Counted from the first letter of the stretch, positions 24,976 to 33,436 are shown. The stretch: 64,000 nt of DNA from a virus (IMGVR_UViG_3300032245_001466:1-64000), one strand, 5' to 3'. Numbers and translations: made by a program. The notes: generated by a model not told the origin, from the sequence alone.

Positions 24976-25538
24976 TGGCAAAGAAAAAGACTGAAGCCAC
25001 AGAGACGATTGAAGTCCGTATGTACGACGAAGAAGTCGGGGATTTCTACATGCGCTCCGTGCCAAAAGTGCCAGTCAGTGCTTGCGTCCTTTGCGGATGC
25101 GCAGGATGCCTCAGTGATAAGTGCTGTGAGCATCTTGAGTATTGGGGTTCGGAGCATGGTCAGCCAGCGCGCTATCAGGTGCGCACGCTTGCCGAGCGAA
25201 TCGAACGACTCGAGGGGCTCATTACCAAGCTGGAGCGCAATCGTACCGACGCGGTTGCAGCGATTACCGCTGTGGTCTCGCAGTACGAAAAATCGAGTTA
25301 CCAGCCGCAAGAGGTCTCGGTCCTCAGGACGCTCAAGGCAGCACTCAGCGAGGATGTTGTGGCGACCGGGCGAACGTTCTGCCATAAGGACGAGCACTTG
25401 TGCTCTGCGTGCAGTTGCCAGAAGTGCAGCGCTCGAATCTATCAGGCGTTGAAGAACAAGCACAATTGGGATTCGTTTACGCCAGTTCCGGAATGCTGTG
25501 GTCACAAAGACTACACGCCGGATGAGTTGCCGTTTTAG
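24975..25538 (+). CDS. Cysteine-rich protein
   Basis: 187 aa. Two cysteine-rich knots (CVLCGCAGCLSDKCCEH at about 36 and CHKDEHLCSACSCQKCSARI at about 135) flank a coiled coil (LAERIERLEGLITKLERN). Probably zinc-bound and dimeric. TAATG overlap with the previous gene. Function unknown. Confidence 0.65.
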   Translation: MAKKKTEATETIEVRMYDEEVGDFYMRSVPKVPVSACVLCGCAGCLSDKCCEHLEYWGSEHGQPARYQVRTLAERIERLEGLITKLERNRTDAVAAITAVVSQYEKSSYQPQEVSVLRTLKAALSEDVVATGRTFCHKDEHLCSACSCQKCSARIYQALKNKHNWDSFTPVPECCGHKDYTPDELPF

Positions 25539-25547
25539 GCAGAAGGA

Positions 25548-25979
25548 ATGAAGATCATGACAAAGCGAACCGTTACAGTTGACACGTCGTGGATTGGCGG
25601 GGCTAAGGGGAAGGCTCTTGGCTTTGTCCTTGGGCTTATCGTTGTGGCGCTCATTGCGTTCAGTGTCGGTCACGACGGCGGATACAAGGAAGGTCTTACC
25701 AAGGGACTTGAGGATGGCAATAAGGCAGGATTTGATCGCGGGGATCGAGCTGGATTTGAGAATGGCTACTGGAGCGGACGAGAAGATGGTTGCCTCTGGG
25801 TGATTGATTCTTCAGGTAAGCAGTACGTCATTGGTTCTGGCAATCCGTTCACCACGTGGTACTACCTGATGGACCTTGGGTCAATCTATATCACGCGATC
25901 TAATTGCAGCACTGATGGACACGGCAATGCTCCATACGAGCCATCGACCTATGTTCCAAGCACAACGGATACCAACTAA
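25548..25979 (+). CDS. Membrane-anchored glycine-repeat protein
   Basis: 143 aa. An N-terminal helix (ALGFVLGLIVVALIAFSVGH) anchors it; next comes a strict four-residue repeat (GYKEGLTKGLEDGNKAGFDR, continuing to about residue 80) with Gly at every fourth position, then a folded C-terminal part with two cysteines. The repeat resembles Gly-x-x-x-Gly arrays of envelope proteins. The start is ATG 25548 or 25557. Confidence 0.6.
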   Translation: MKIMTKRTVTVDTSWIGGAKGKALGFVLGLIVVALIAFSVGHDGGYKEGLTKGLEDGNKAGFDRGDRAGFENGYWSGREDGCLWVIDSSGKQYVIGSGNPFTTWYYLMDLGSIYITRSNCSTDGHGNAPYEPSTYVPSTTDTN

Positions 25980-26137
25980 TGTTGGCCATTGTGCAGGACC
26001 TTGTCATTGTTGTGGGCGGAGGAGTTTTGCTTTTGAGCGGAATTCTTGAACATAATCTCATCCACATGTCGATTGGCGGCGCGGTGGAGATCTTCGGTCT
26101 CCTCGCGCTGTTCTTCGATGTCACTAGGGGGAAGTGA
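25979..26137 (+). CDS. Small two-helix membrane protein
   Basis: 52 aa. Two hydrophobic helices (IVQDLVIVVGGGVLLLSGIL and SIGGAVEIFGLLALFFDV) are joined by EHNLIHM. The start overlaps the previous stop (TAATG). It pairs with the preceding membrane protein; function unknown. Confidence 0.6.
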   Translation: MLAIVQDLVIVVGGGVLLLSGILEHNLIHMSIGGAVEIFGLLALFFDVTRGK

Positions 26138-26139
26138 GC

Positions 26140-26562
26140 ATGCAATACAGCGATCTGACAGTTCAGGATATCAATCGCAAGGTCGAGCTCCTCAATCGCC
26201 TTTCTGGTTTTCCAGACGGATTTAAGGGGTACACCACGCCAGGTTTTTTCCGCACGCTGAGTGATTACGGTGGCATGAAACTTGTCAGGGTAATCAACTA
26301 CGCCGGCGGGGTCCGCGCGGTGATTCAGGGTTATCAGCATCCAGACGTTCTCCTCACCAAGTTAGACGGCTTCATTGCCGGATGGCATGAGGGGAAGATG
26401 ACGCTGGAAGAGTACAAGAATATCGCCGACGATTACGAGAAGCGTGGTAATCTCGTCTCGGCACCGTCAGGGGACGAGGCTGCTGAACGGAAGTTCCTTC
26501 AGCCGCTCAATCCAGATCCAATTGCGGCGCTGGCGAAAACACTTAGAGGAGGGAAGAGATGA
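26140..26562 (+). CDS. Hypothetical protein
   Basis: About 140 aa. ATG 26140 follows GGGGGAAG; GTG 26134 is too close to it. A mixed alpha/beta N-terminal half (VQDINRKVELLNRLSGFPD) and a helical C-terminus. It overlaps the MazG gene by ATGA-type coupling. Family not recognised. Confidence 0.6.
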   Translation: MQYSDLTVQDINRKVELLNRLSGFPDGFKGYTTPGFFRTLSDYGGMKLVRVINYAGGVRAVIQGYQHPDVLLTKLDGFIAGWHEGKMTLEEYKNIADDYEKRGNLVSAPSGDEAAERKFLQPLNPDPIAALAKTLRGGKR

Positions 26563-26972
26563 TTAGCGAAGTAGAGTGCAATTGCGCGTGTGTTGGTTGC
26601 TCTGAGGGCAACTGCTGCGACCATAAGGCGTGGGTGCAGGGTTTTTCTGATTACCAGCGCGGTGCAGCGGTGACCGCTCGCGGAGAGGTGTACCTCACCC
26701 CAGAGTACGGCCGTATCGCCATCGCAGCCATGGGGCTCGCAGGAGAATCTGGCGAGTTGATTGACCACCTCAAAAAGGTCATCGGTCACGGTCACGCCGT
26801 AGACAAGGACTATCTGACCAAGGAGCTTGGTGATATACTCTGGTACGTGGCGGAGATTGCCACCGTGTCTGGGATAGACCTTGGCGATGTCGCAGTTGCC
26901 AACGAGAAGAAACTACGACTTCGCTACCCGCAGGGGTTCTCTGTGGACCGAAGCGTTAACAGGAGAGACTAA
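26559..26972 (+). CDS. MazG-like nucleotide pyrophosphohydrolase
   Basis: 137 aa. MGLAGESGELIDHLKKVIGH and LTKELGDILWYVAEIA carry the acidic metal-binding motifs ExxE and ExxD of MazG-type all-alpha NTP pyrophosphatases. A Cys-rich N-terminal extension (CNCACVGCSEGNCCDHKAW) is unusual. Phage MazG proteins are linked to nucleotide pools and alarmone control. Confidence 0.85.
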   Translation: MISEVECNCACVGCSEGNCCDHKAWVQGFSDYQRGAAVTARGEVYLTPEYGRIAIAAMGLAGESGELIDHLKKVIGHGHAVDKDYLTKELGDILWYVAEIATVSGIDLGDVAVANEKKLRLRYPQGFSVDRSVNRRD

Positions 26973-27682
26973 TGCCTGAACTGAACGCCAATATTCCGTC
27001 AATTGAGTGCTACGTTCGTGGCAACTATTTGCGCGATCAGGAAGACAGCCACGACAAATACTTCCCAGTTGTCGTCTTCGGCGTCGCTTCTATTGCCGGA
27101 AGAAGCCCACTCTTTCACTTTATGATGGAAGACGGTGGGATCTGGTGGAGGGCCCCGCTTAGTGCCTTCTGCGCAAAGCCAGGCGTTCCAGAAGTGGACA
27201 TCCACGATCTTGTGCTGTGGAATTCATTTTCACACAACATCAGCGTGACAAAGTTTTACGCGCTGGATGGCATGCGCGTCTCGTACATTGATCGCCACAA
27301 GAACAACATTGGCGGAAAGTATCTGTTCACGCTGGACTGGAGCGCGCCGGACTACAACACGCTGGATGTCGGGTATAGCCAGAACCCAGGGCAGCACAAG
27401 TGCGGTCACATGATCCTGCGCGACGATGGTAACTTTGCCATTCAGCCAAACAACCGCATTCATCTTTATGACCCATCGTTCTCTACGAAGCCGAACGAAA
27501 ACCTGATTCAGCGTAAGGTCAATACCCGCAAGTGGGATGTCGAGGATGCGGCAAAGTGGATCACGTCCGACGACGATCTCTACAACTACGGCGTGGTAAG
27601 CAACCCGCTTAATTTTACGGCGCAAGACCTTGAGCCGTTCTTCCTGACCAAGAAAGGACCGAACGATGCCGAAGCCAAATAA
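26972..27682 (+). CDS. Hypothetical protein
   Basis: 236 aa, beta-rich in the middle (YFPVVVFGVASIAGRSPLF, FHFMMEDGGIWWRAPLSAF). No known family recognised. The start overlaps the mazG stop; the end overlaps the glycosyltransferase by 17 nt, so it belongs to the same operon and may act with it. Confidence 0.6.
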   Translation: MPELNANIPSIECYVRGNYLRDQEDSHDKYFPVVVFGVASIAGRSPLFHFMMEDGGIWWRAPLSAFCAKPGVPEVDIHDLVLWNSFSHNISVTKFYALDGMRVSYIDRHKNNIGGKYLFTLDWSAPDYNTLDVGYSQNPGQHKCGHMILRDDGNFAIQPNNRIHLYDPSFSTKPNENLIQRKVNTRKWDVEDAAKWITSDDDLYNYGVVSNPLNFTAQDLEPFFLTKKGPNDAEAK

Positions 27683-28475
27683 GTACGCTCCGAACGCAAG
27701 GCCAGAACAGAAGCCAATCTCTTTGTATGTCGGTGGCCCAATTGCTCATGATATGCACCCCCGCAATACGATGGGGCTGATGACGCTCCAGCGCGAGTGC
27801 GGAAAAGCTGGCATCCCGTTTAAGTGGAAGATTGTCCACGGCTCTTCGGTCTTGCCAGATGCGAGAAACATTGTGTGCTCGCAGTTTCTTGAATCAGACG
27901 CTACGCACCTCTTTATGGTGGACGCAGACATTGAGTTCCAGGGCGTTGATGTCTTGCGCGCAATTGTGACGGGTAAGGACATTGTTGGTCTGCCGTGCGC
28001 AAAGAGACAGCCACACTTTGACCTTGCGGCGGAAGTGCTTCGAAAGTACCCAGAAATTCCAGGAGAGAACCTGCCTGCTTATCTTGGCGGAATGAACTTC
28101 CTTCCGTTGAATGAAGAAACGCAGCCAGAGCAGGACATGACGCTAAAAGTTACACACATTGGAACAGGCGCAATGATTATTAGCAGAAAGGCGCTGGAAA
28201 CATTTATTGCCGCCTACCCAGACCGATGGTATAGAAACACGATCACCGGTCAGGACCTTAAGGAATTCTTTAGATTTTGGAATAATCCTGAGACAAAAGA
28301 GCAGTGGGGTGAGGACTACGGATTCTGCATCGATATGCGGAACGCAGGTGTAGACGTTCACGTGCTTATTGACGCAAAAACGATTCATTACGGATCATTT
28401 GGCTTTGAGGCGGACTTCTCTAAGCTCGCCGTGCATTACATTAAGGATGTGGATGTGGAGGTGGAAAATGGTTGA
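27666..28475 (+). CDS. GT-A-type glycosyltransferase
   Basis: 269 aa. LPDARNIVCSQFLESDATHL and LFMVDADIEF give a nucleotide-sugar site with a DxD motif; KDIVGLPCAKRQ, THIGTGAMIISRKALE and WGEDYGFCIDMRNAGVDV follow in the order of GT2/Anp1-like enzymes. It could modify phage DNA, virion or host surface; the acceptor cannot be told from the sequence. Confidence 0.75.
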   Translation: MPKPNKYAPNARPEQKPISLYVGGPIAHDMHPRNTMGLMTLQRECGKAGIPFKWKIVHGSSVLPDARNIVCSQFLESDATHLFMVDADIEFQGVDVLRAIVTGKDIVGLPCAKRQPHFDLAAEVLRKYPEIPGENLPAYLGGMNFLPLNEETQPEQDMTLKVTHIGTGAMIISRKALETFIAAYPDRWYRNTITGQDLKEFFRFWNNPETKEQWGEDYGFCIDMRNAGVDVHVLIDAKTIHYGSFGFEADFSKLAVHYIKDVDVEVENG

Positions 28476-28776
28476 GCAGAATAAAGAACTTGGGGTTATT
28501 GCCAGCGAGATTAGCAGCAACCTACGGAAGTTGATCTCTTCACTTCCAAGTGGTGAGCGCCTGTCGTCGATTGAATACAATCACGATCAGGCCGAGTGGA
28601 TTGCGGCATCATCCCGATGGAACGAAGAAGAGATGTCCCCGCCGTCCATGCTGAATTACCTCCGACCAGAGGGTGAGCCACTTGCCCCAAGCGGCGCATG
28701 GGTAACGGTTGGTAGGGCAACGGGCGCAAGCATCGGCGAAGCAATCAAGAACCTTGTTGAGGACCGCGCAAAGTGA
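28468..28776 (+). CDS. Hypothetical protein
   Basis: 102 aa, starting inside the end of the glycosyltransferase gene (ATGGTTGA overlap). An N-terminal helix (VIASEISSNLRKLISSLP) and a Ser/Pro-rich loop region. Function unknown. Confidence 0.6.
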   Translation: MVEQNKELGVIASEISSNLRKLISSLPSGERLSSIEYNHDQAEWIAASSRWNEEEMSPPSMLNYLRPEGEPLAPSGAWVTVGRATGASIGEAIKNLVEDRAK

Positions 28777-29024
28777 GCCCGCGCTGGATGGACTACGCCA
28801 CCCTCTCGCACGAAGAGGCAGAGGCAGAGATCAACCAATCCGGCTATTTGCTCGCAGCCATTCACCACGCCTTCGTAGACGGGGACTGGATGGCAGTCTC
28901 CTACGACAAGAAGGGGCGCAGAATTACCGCAAAGGGCAGAAACCCGCAAGAAGCCGTCTGTAAGCTTGCGTGGGAGCTCCGGGTGCGGCTAGATGGTAAA
29001 GAGGGCTCTACGGGCCGCAAATAG
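28773..29024 (+). CDS. Hypothetical protein
   Basis: 83 aa from GTG (GTGA overlap). Pattern EEAEAEINQSGYLLAAIHHA, a beta hairpin (GDWMAVSYDKKGRRITAKG), then EAVCKLAWELRVRLDG: a small alpha/beta fold resembling many phage proteins of about 80 residues. Last gene of the long plus-strand accessory operon. Confidence 0.6.
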   Translation: MSPRWMDYATLSHEEAEAEINQSGYLLAAIHHAFVDGDWMAVSYDKKGRRITAKGRNPQEAVCKLAWELRVRLDGKEGSTGRK

Positions 29025-29159
29025 GCCTTTCTGTGGGGTTTGGAAGGCGCTTGGGGGCTGATTATCGAACCGCCAACCCCACTGCTGTGAAAAATCCGCC
29101 GGTGTCCCTAGCGCAGGGGCCAGGGGGGGCCTCGAGGGCGCACGAGAGGGGTTAGACCC
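29025..29159 (+). terminator. End of accessory operon: inverted repeats, no gene
   Basis: Holds GGCC-n7-GGCC followed by TTTCTGT, and an 8-bp inverted repeat GTGGGGTT/AACCCCAC (29033-29040/29075-29082). It probably ends the long accessory operon before the first array promoter. Otherwise nothing recognisable. Confidence 0.45.
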
Positions 29160-29277
29160 GACCCTCCGGGTCTATCAGTCGACCAGATACAGACTGCGTG
29201 CGCGTGGCATTCTCTCCTCAGCGGCGAGACACTCTCGCCCATAGACGCATCGGACGCGATGCGAGAAGGAGTCAATC
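29160..29277 (+). promoter_or_regulatory. Plus-array unit 1: palindrome, promoter-like boxes, leader hairpins
   Basis: GACCC-TCC-GGGTC palindrome (29160-29172), TATCAG, a weak ACCAGATACAGAC box, and GGCATTCT at 29206, exactly 33 nt after the palindrome, as in the other units. Two leader hairpins (GGCGAG/CTCGCC and GCATCG/CGATGC) and AAGGAG follow. Confidence 0.65.
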
Positions 29278-29574
29278 ATGACGGATCGAGTAGACGCAAT
29301 CGGAGCCACGCTCCTCGCAATCTTCGCGGCAACGGTTGCCGCTATGATCTTCGGCAGCGTGCCGTTCAGCGTGCTGAACGATCACGCGTTCGCCTACGCG
29401 GTGATGTCGCTCACGATGGGCGTCATCGCAGCGGTAGCGTTCTTCGCTCTCATGGAGTTCGTTGTTGTTCCTGTTGTCGATAGGATCTACTGGGCGCGGC
29501 GAGCAGCACGCCAAGAGCGCGAGCGCATTGAGCGCGCTTATCGCTCGTGGTCAGTCACGCGCAATCAGCGCTAG
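29278..29574 (+). CDS. Two-helix membrane protein (plus-array unit 1)
   Basis: 98 aa. Two hydrophobic segments (about 8-33 and 40-68, IGATLLAIFAATVAAMIFG and MGVIAAVAFFALMEFVVVP) and a strongly basic cytoplasmic tail (RRAARQERERIERAYRSW). It could be a superinfection-exclusion or membrane-acting host-takeover protein; function unknown. It has its own promoter, so it is a single-gene unit. Confidence 0.7.
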   Translation: MTDRVDAIGATLLAIFAATVAAMIFGSVPFSVLNDHAFAYAVMSLTMGVIAAVAFFALMEFVVVPVVDRIYWARRAARQERERIERAYRSWSVTRNQR

Positions 29575-29712
29575 TCGGATTCACCCGCTGTACCGCGGAC
29601 GCGCGGTGCGGCGGGTGGTTCGTTCGCGCCCACCTGTGGCCGCGTTCGATCTCACACACACATAATATAAGTAAGTAACTAAGTAATCTGACTAACCTAA
29701 CAGGTTCGAGAC

Positions 29713-29805
29713 AGCGCTCCGCGCTTATCGAGGCCACCTAATGACTGACCGCTATCGTGGCATTCTCTCGGTGCGGCAGTTGCCGTATAGTTTATTGGAG
29801 GGTGT
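29713..29805 (+). promoter_or_regulatory. Plus-array unit 2 promoter module
   Basis: AGCGC-TCC-GCGCT palindrome (29713-29725), ACCTAATGACTGAC, GGCATTCT at 29759, then leader GCGGCAGTTGCCG and GGAGGG. Upstream, 29669-29700 is a TAAC/TAAG run with stops in all frames. Confidence 0.7.
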
Positions 29806-30120
29806 ATGTTCGAGTATGGTGAACCAGTCGTATCCGCAACCTACCGCAACGACGCGGTCGCAACGGTCACGATGACCTATCCGTCATTGGAGGGCAAGCT
29901 TCCAATGTGGTACACGCTTGATTTGACAATCGGCGATCTACCGCGTCTCGTTTGGGGCTACGGCGAATGGAAGGCGGGTAGCGTCAGCGATACGCCGCGC
30001 GTCTACTCACTGCTCAAGAATATTGGCGTGTGGACGGATGTGCCAGCGTTCATCCGCAGGGATGTTCTCAACGACTACGCGTCATTGGTCGGCGTGACCA
30101 TTCGCGGCAGCGTCCTGTAG
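29806..30120 (+). CDS. Hypothetical protein (plus-array unit 2)
   Basis: 104 aa, beta-rich first half (PVVSATYRNDAVATVTMTYP, WYTLDLTIGDLPRLVWG), helical end. No family recognised. TTGGAGGG before ATG. Single-gene unit with a hairpin after the stop. Confidence 0.65.
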   Translation: MFEYGEPVVSATYRNDAVATVTMTYPSLEGKLPMWYTLDLTIGDLPRLVWGYGEWKAGSVSDTPRVYSLLKNIGVWTDVPAFIRRDVLNDYASLVGVTIRGSVL

Positions 30121-30247
30121 CGCACGCAACCCCCATCGTCCAGACCATCGGGTCTGGGCGGTGGGTGGTTCGTTGGCCGCCCCCCGATGGGCACAGTTCG
30201 ATATCGAGACTCCATAATATAAGTAACAGCCTAACTAAGTTCGAAGC

Positions 30248-30345
30248 GGCGCTCCGCGCCTAACAACACCACCTAAACGAATCTGCTGCTCGTGGCACTC
30301 TCTTGGTGCGGGGCAACAGCACCGCAATAGTATGGAGGGAATCAA
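30248..30345 (+). promoter_or_regulatory. Plus-array unit 3 promoter module
   Basis: GGCGC-TCC-GCGCC palindrome (30248-30260), ACCTAAACGAATC, GGCACTCT at 30294, leader stem TGCGG/CCGCA and GGAGGG. A TAAG/TAAC run precedes it. Confidence 0.7.
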
Positions 30346-30561
30346 ATGGCGTCAACGGCATGGAATCGCAAGAGTGCTGATTGGTATCAGCACAAGGCTA
30401 CTGAGATCGTTGATATTGCGATGGACCTCACGAATCCATCGGCAGACCTGGCGTTGGGTCTAGCCCACAAATGCGCAACGGCGTGGAGCCTCTCACCGCT
30501 CAATCGTGAGAAGTTCATGATGCTCGTATACGCAACGTTCAAGAACGCAATCAAGAAGTAG
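30346..30561 (+). CDS. Hypothetical protein (plus-array unit 3)
   Basis: 71 aa, all-helical and slightly basic (IVDIAMDLTNPSADLALGLA, REKFMMLVYATFKNAIKK). No family recognised. Good ribosome site GGAGGG. Confidence 0.6.
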   Translation: MASTAWNRKSADWYQHKATEIVDIAMDLTNPSADLALGLAHKCATAWSLSPLNREKFMMLVYATFKNAIKK

Positions 30562-30703
30562 ATCGACCAATAGGTCGGCAACAGAATCCACTCGCGGGTC
30601 GCAGTCGATGCGGCTCGCGGGTGGTTCGTTCGCCACCACACACAGGCCAGAGTTCTATCTCGAAGCTATGTAATATAAGTAAGTGGGTAACTAAGTTCGA
30701 CGC

Positions 30704-30806
30704 GGCGCTCCGCGCCTAACATGCCCACCTAAACAACACTCTGGCGTGTGGCACTCTCTGGTCAGCGGCGGACGCGCCGCGTAATCGTATAGTAGTAGGA
30801 GGTAGT
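30704..30806 (+). promoter_or_regulatory. Plus-array unit 4 promoter module
   Basis: GGCGC-TCC-GCGCC palindrome (30704-30716), ACCTAAACAACAC, GGCACTCT at 30750, a GC-rich leader hairpin (GCGGCG/CGCCGC) and AGGAGG. Confidence 0.7.
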
Positions 30807-31103
30807 ATGGTAGACGCAACCGTCAAGCACTACAACCCTATCGAGTGGGTTGTCTGGTTCGTAGAGGATAGGTCGCTATCTGATACGGAGAATAGCATCG
30901 AGTTCACGGAGCTTCAGGATCGTGTGAATGATCGGATCACCGCCGCAATCACGGCGCTCCGTCATTCCAATCCAAACGGCTGGCTCGATAGCCTGGATCA
31001 GGGTGGCATGCGCATCATTAACGATGCGCTCGCGCCGATCCAATGCCGCACGAATCGTCAGGACGATTCTGGCGCGTGGATCATTGAACGAGTAGACGCG
31101 TAA
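30807..31103 (+). CDS. Hypothetical protein (plus-array unit 4)
   Basis: 98 aa: YNPIEWVVWFVEDRSLSDT, then a helical middle (FTELQDRVNDRITAAITALR) and WLDSLDQGGMRIINDALAPI. No family recognised. AGGAGG before ATG. Confidence 0.6.
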   Translation: MVDATVKHYNPIEWVVWFVEDRSLSDTENSIEFTELQDRVNDRITAAITALRHSNPNGWLDSLDQGGMRIINDALAPIQCRTNRQDDSGAWIIERVDA

Positions 31104-31225
31104 AACATCCCCCACTCATCGCGGACGCGCGGTGGGTGGGGGGTTAGTTCGTCGCACCCCGTTCTGTGGCCAAGTTCTAACTCGAGATCCCATAATATAA
31201 CTAACAGCCTAACTAAGTTCGAGTC

Positions 31226-31339
31226 AGCGCTCCGCGCTTAACGAGCACACCTAAATGAATCTGCTGCTCGTGGCATTCTCTTCTTGCGAGCGATGGCACC
31301 CGTATAGCAGCGGTGCTCGCAGAAAGGTAGGTGTTCACG
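31226..31339 (+). promoter_or_regulatory. Plus-array unit 5 promoter module
   Basis: AGCGC-TCC-GCGCT palindrome (31226-31238), ACCTAAATGAATC, GGCATTCT at 31272, then a longer leader hairpin (TGCGAGC/GCTCGCA with inner GCACC/GGTGC) and AAAGGTAGG. Confidence 0.7.
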
Positions 31340-31582
31340 ATGTCTAAGAATGACAATCTTGCCGTCGCGATCAAGCGCCGAGACAATGCTCTCGCGTTGC
31401 TTGTAAGCGCGAAGGCGGATGTTGTTGCTGCGACGCGTCGTATCGCCGAGAGCGGTGGTTCCTATTTGGGGAATCGCCCTTCGTCGCATCCGAGCGTTCA
31501 GACAGCACAACGCGTCCTCTGGAACGTTGAAGAGCAGTACGCCAAAGCGGCGGCTGATCTGGCAACGATCCAGAAGGCGTAG
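31340..31582 (+). CDS. Coiled-coil-like small protein (plus-array unit 5)
   Basis: 80 aa, mostly helical with heptad-like spacing (LAVAIKRRDNALALLVSAKA and VLWNVEEQYAKAAADLATIQ). ATG 31340 follows AGGTAGG; a GTG nine bases upstream is possible. Function unknown. Confidence 0.6.
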   Translation: MSKNDNLAVAIKRRDNALALLVSAKADVVAATRRIAESGGSYLGNRPSSHPSVQTAQRVLWNVEEQYAKAAADLATIQKA

Positions 31583-31745
31583 CGTCCGTCTGGATTCTCC
31601 GAACCGCTCGTCGCTGCTAGGCGAGCGGTTCCCCTTCTCCCCTCACCGAGCAAGCGCGGTGGGGGGAGAGGTCTATCGGGCCTCTCTCACTACGTTCGAT
31701 CCCGACAGTCCATAATATAACTAACTAAGTAACTAAGTTCGAGTC

Positions 31746-31853
31746 AGCGCTCCGCGCTTAACGAGCCAACCTAAATGAATCTGCCGTCCGTGGGAATATT
31801 CATTTGCGACGGGAGAGACGTCGCCCATGTGGTTAAAGCAAATAGGAGGCTCT
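31746..31853 (+). promoter_or_regulatory. Plus-array unit 6 promoter module
   Basis: AGCGC-TCC-GCGCT palindrome (31746-31758), ACCTAAATGAATC, GGGAATATT at 31792 in the place of GGCATT, leader hairpin GCGACG/CGTCGC and AGGAGG. Confidence 0.65.
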
Positions 31854-32126
31854 ATGACGGATACCGAAAAGAAGGCAGCTCCGGTCACGTTGCTGCCATT
31901 TGTTGTCGTGGTCGCACGACTCGTTGAATTCTACATCCCTGTAGCAGCGGCTACAGCGGCTGATGCGAGTGATATCGCTCAGCAGATGGTCATGGATGGC
32001 CATGCTGATGATTTCTCCAACGAATGCGACATCCAGGAGGATGACGTTGACGTTCGGGGGGCGACGTTTGACGATCGCAACCTGTACAAATTCTTTGACG
32101 CGGACGGCGAAGAGCACCGCTTCTAG
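31854..32126 (+). CDS. Hypothetical acidic protein (plus-array unit 6)
   Basis: 90 aa. Starts MTDTEKKAAPVTLLPFVVVV, then a helix and a strongly acidic C-terminus (DDVDVRGATFDDRNLYKFFD). The hydrophobic strand is probably buried rather than membrane-spanning. AGGAGG before ATG 31854. An acidic DNA-mimic role is conceivable but not shown. Confidence 0.6.
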   Translation: MTDTEKKAAPVTLLPFVVVVARLVEFYIPVAAATAADASDIAQQMVMDGHADDFSNECDIQEDDVDVRGATFDDRNLYKFFDADGEEHRF

Positions 32127-32273
32127 ATCCTGACCGCCATCTCTCGGCGGTCAACATCCCCCTCACCGCAGCGATGCGGTGAGGGGGATGGTAGATCCCT
32201 AGTCTCTCTCACTACGTTCGAGCTCGAGAATCCGCAATATAACTAACTAACTAACTAACCCAGAGTTCGACTC

Positions 32274-32392
32274 GCCGCTCCGCGGCTAACATGCGTACCT
32301 AAATGAATCGGGCGGTCGGGGCATTATGTCGGCACGGGGACGCCCGACGCGTTGTGAATCGCAACGCGAAACAGAATCAAATAGGAGGCAGT
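32274..32392 (+). promoter_or_regulatory. Plus-array unit 7 promoter module
   Basis: GCCGC-TCC-GCGGC palindrome (32274-32286; arms differ from other units yet pair), ACCTAAATGAATC, GGCATTAT at 32320, leader hairpin GCGTTG/CAACGC and AGGAGG. Confidence 0.7.
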
Positions 32393-32653
32393 ATGGACGC
32401 ACTGGAAATCTTGTACAAGGTATTCGCACTATCGTATGTTGCCGAGCGCGAGGCGTATCGCAATGTTCAGCGTTGGGAGACGCTCGCAGCGGCGCAGGGG
32501 AAACCCGAACCGCAGTACGCAACCGATAGCGTGTACGCTTCGCTCATTGATGAGTGGGACGAAGCGCACAAGGAACTGAAGAAGTTTGAGCGCGAACTTC
32601 TCAAGGAGTACCGCAAGCAGCGAGCAGCGGGCACCTTCACAGTGATGGCGTAG
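32393..32653 (+). CDS. Helical coiled-coil protein (plus-array unit 7)
   Basis: 86 aa, almost all helix (EILYKVFALSYVAEREAYRN, EAHKELKKFERELLKEYRKQ), probably a coiled-coil dimer. The start at ATG 32393 is set by AGGAGG; longer upstream frames have none. Function unknown. Confidence 0.65.
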   Translation: MDALEILYKVFALSYVAEREAYRNVQRWETLAAAQGKPEPQYATDSVYASLIDEWDEAHKELKKFERELLKEYRKQRAAGTFTVMA

Positions 32654-32793
32654 ACACCGCCACGACACCACACCCCATCAACCGCGGACGCGCGGTTGGT
32701 GGGGTGGTCGGTCGGTACTCTCTCTCACGTTGTTCGAGCTCGGCAGCCCATAAGATAACTAACTAACTAACTAACCAATAACTGGTTCGAATC

Positions 32794-32888
32794 GGCGCTC
32801 CGCGCCTAACGAGCCCACATAAACGAATCCGTCGCCTATGACATTATTCAGGTGCGGCAGTTGCCGTGTAGTATGAAAGGGGAAAGAA
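32794..32888 (+). promoter_or_regulatory. Plus-array unit 8 promoter module
   Basis: GGCGC-TCC-GCGCC palindrome (32794-32806), ACATAAACGAATC, GACATTAT at 32840, leader GCGGCAGTTGCCGTGTAG and AAAGGGG. The leader segment GGCAGTTGCCGTGTAG is identical to one in minus-array unit 11. Confidence 0.7.
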
Positions 32889-33215
32889 ATGTCACACGAG
32901 TTAGAGTTCAGTCACGATCCAAAGAGCGTCGCAGATCCCTGCTCTCTGGATAGTATCGTTGAGGCGTACATTGAATTCCGCAACGCACCTGTGCGTGGCA
33001 CGAATCTCGTTTATCGGCAAATGCCCGTAGACGAGATGCTCGCGATGACGCGCCGACCAGAGGATTTCATTGAGAGGCTAGGATCGTGGGCTGCGATCTG
33101 GGGTTCAGATTCTCAGCGATACGACATCGGCAAGTTCGGGTGGTGGTCCTGCTCCGAGTGCGGCGCCGATGACATTGAGTTAGGTTCATACGACGACGAG
33201 TGCGACGAAGAGTAG
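32889..33215 (+). CDS. Hypothetical protein with single CxxC (plus-array unit 8)
   Basis: 108 aa. YIEFRNAPVRGTNLVYRQMP in the middle and a C-terminal GWWSCSECGADDIELGSYDD. The last motif resembles GYWECEECGEESKRIS at the end of unit 11, so the two proteins may be distant relatives. Function unknown. Confidence 0.65.
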   Translation: MSHELEFSHDPKSVADPCSLDSIVEAYIEFRNAPVRGTNLVYRQMPVDEMLAMTRRPEDFIERLGSWAAIWGSDSQRYDIGKFGWWSCSECGADDIELGSYDDECDEE

Positions 33216-33223
33216 TCGCCAAT

Positions 33224-33264
33224 CGCTCCACTCTCCCACCGCTCACCGCTTCGGCGGTGGGCGG
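33224..33264 (+). terminator. Terminator of plus-array unit 8
   Basis: CCCACCGC/GCGGTGGG-type stem closed by a UUCG-like loop region (CTCACCGCTTCGGCGGTG). Equivalent UUCG or near-UUCG hairpins follow the stops of units 7, 9, 10 and 11 (about 32160, 33770, 34300 and 34865); units 2 to 6 have related GC-rich hairpins there. Confidence 0.6.
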
Positions 33265-33343
33265 TGGTAGTTCCATCCCGAGTCTCTCACTTCGTTCGAT
33301 CTCGAAACTCCATAAGATAACTAACTAACTGGGCGTTCGATCC

Positions 33344-33436
33344 GACGCTCCGCGTCTATCAGGAGAACCTAAACAATAATGGCGTCTATGTCATTGTCTC
33401 TCTGCGGCACCTGCCGTATAGTTTGTAGGAGGTAGT
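33344..33436 (+). promoter_or_regulatory. Plus-array unit 9 promoter module
   Basis: GACGC-TCC-GCGTC palindrome (33344-33356), ACCTAAACAATAA, GTCATTGT at 33390, leader GCGGCACCTGCCG and AGGAGG. Confidence 0.7.

Noticed and set aside
29780-29790. TATAGT/TAGTAT after leader hairpins as -10 boxes of plus-array units
   Set aside because: Spacing to any -35-like box varies between units, and the same GGCAGTTGCCGTGTAG leader follows a true TACAAT -10 in minus-array unit 12; kept only as an alternative to be excluded by start-site mapping.
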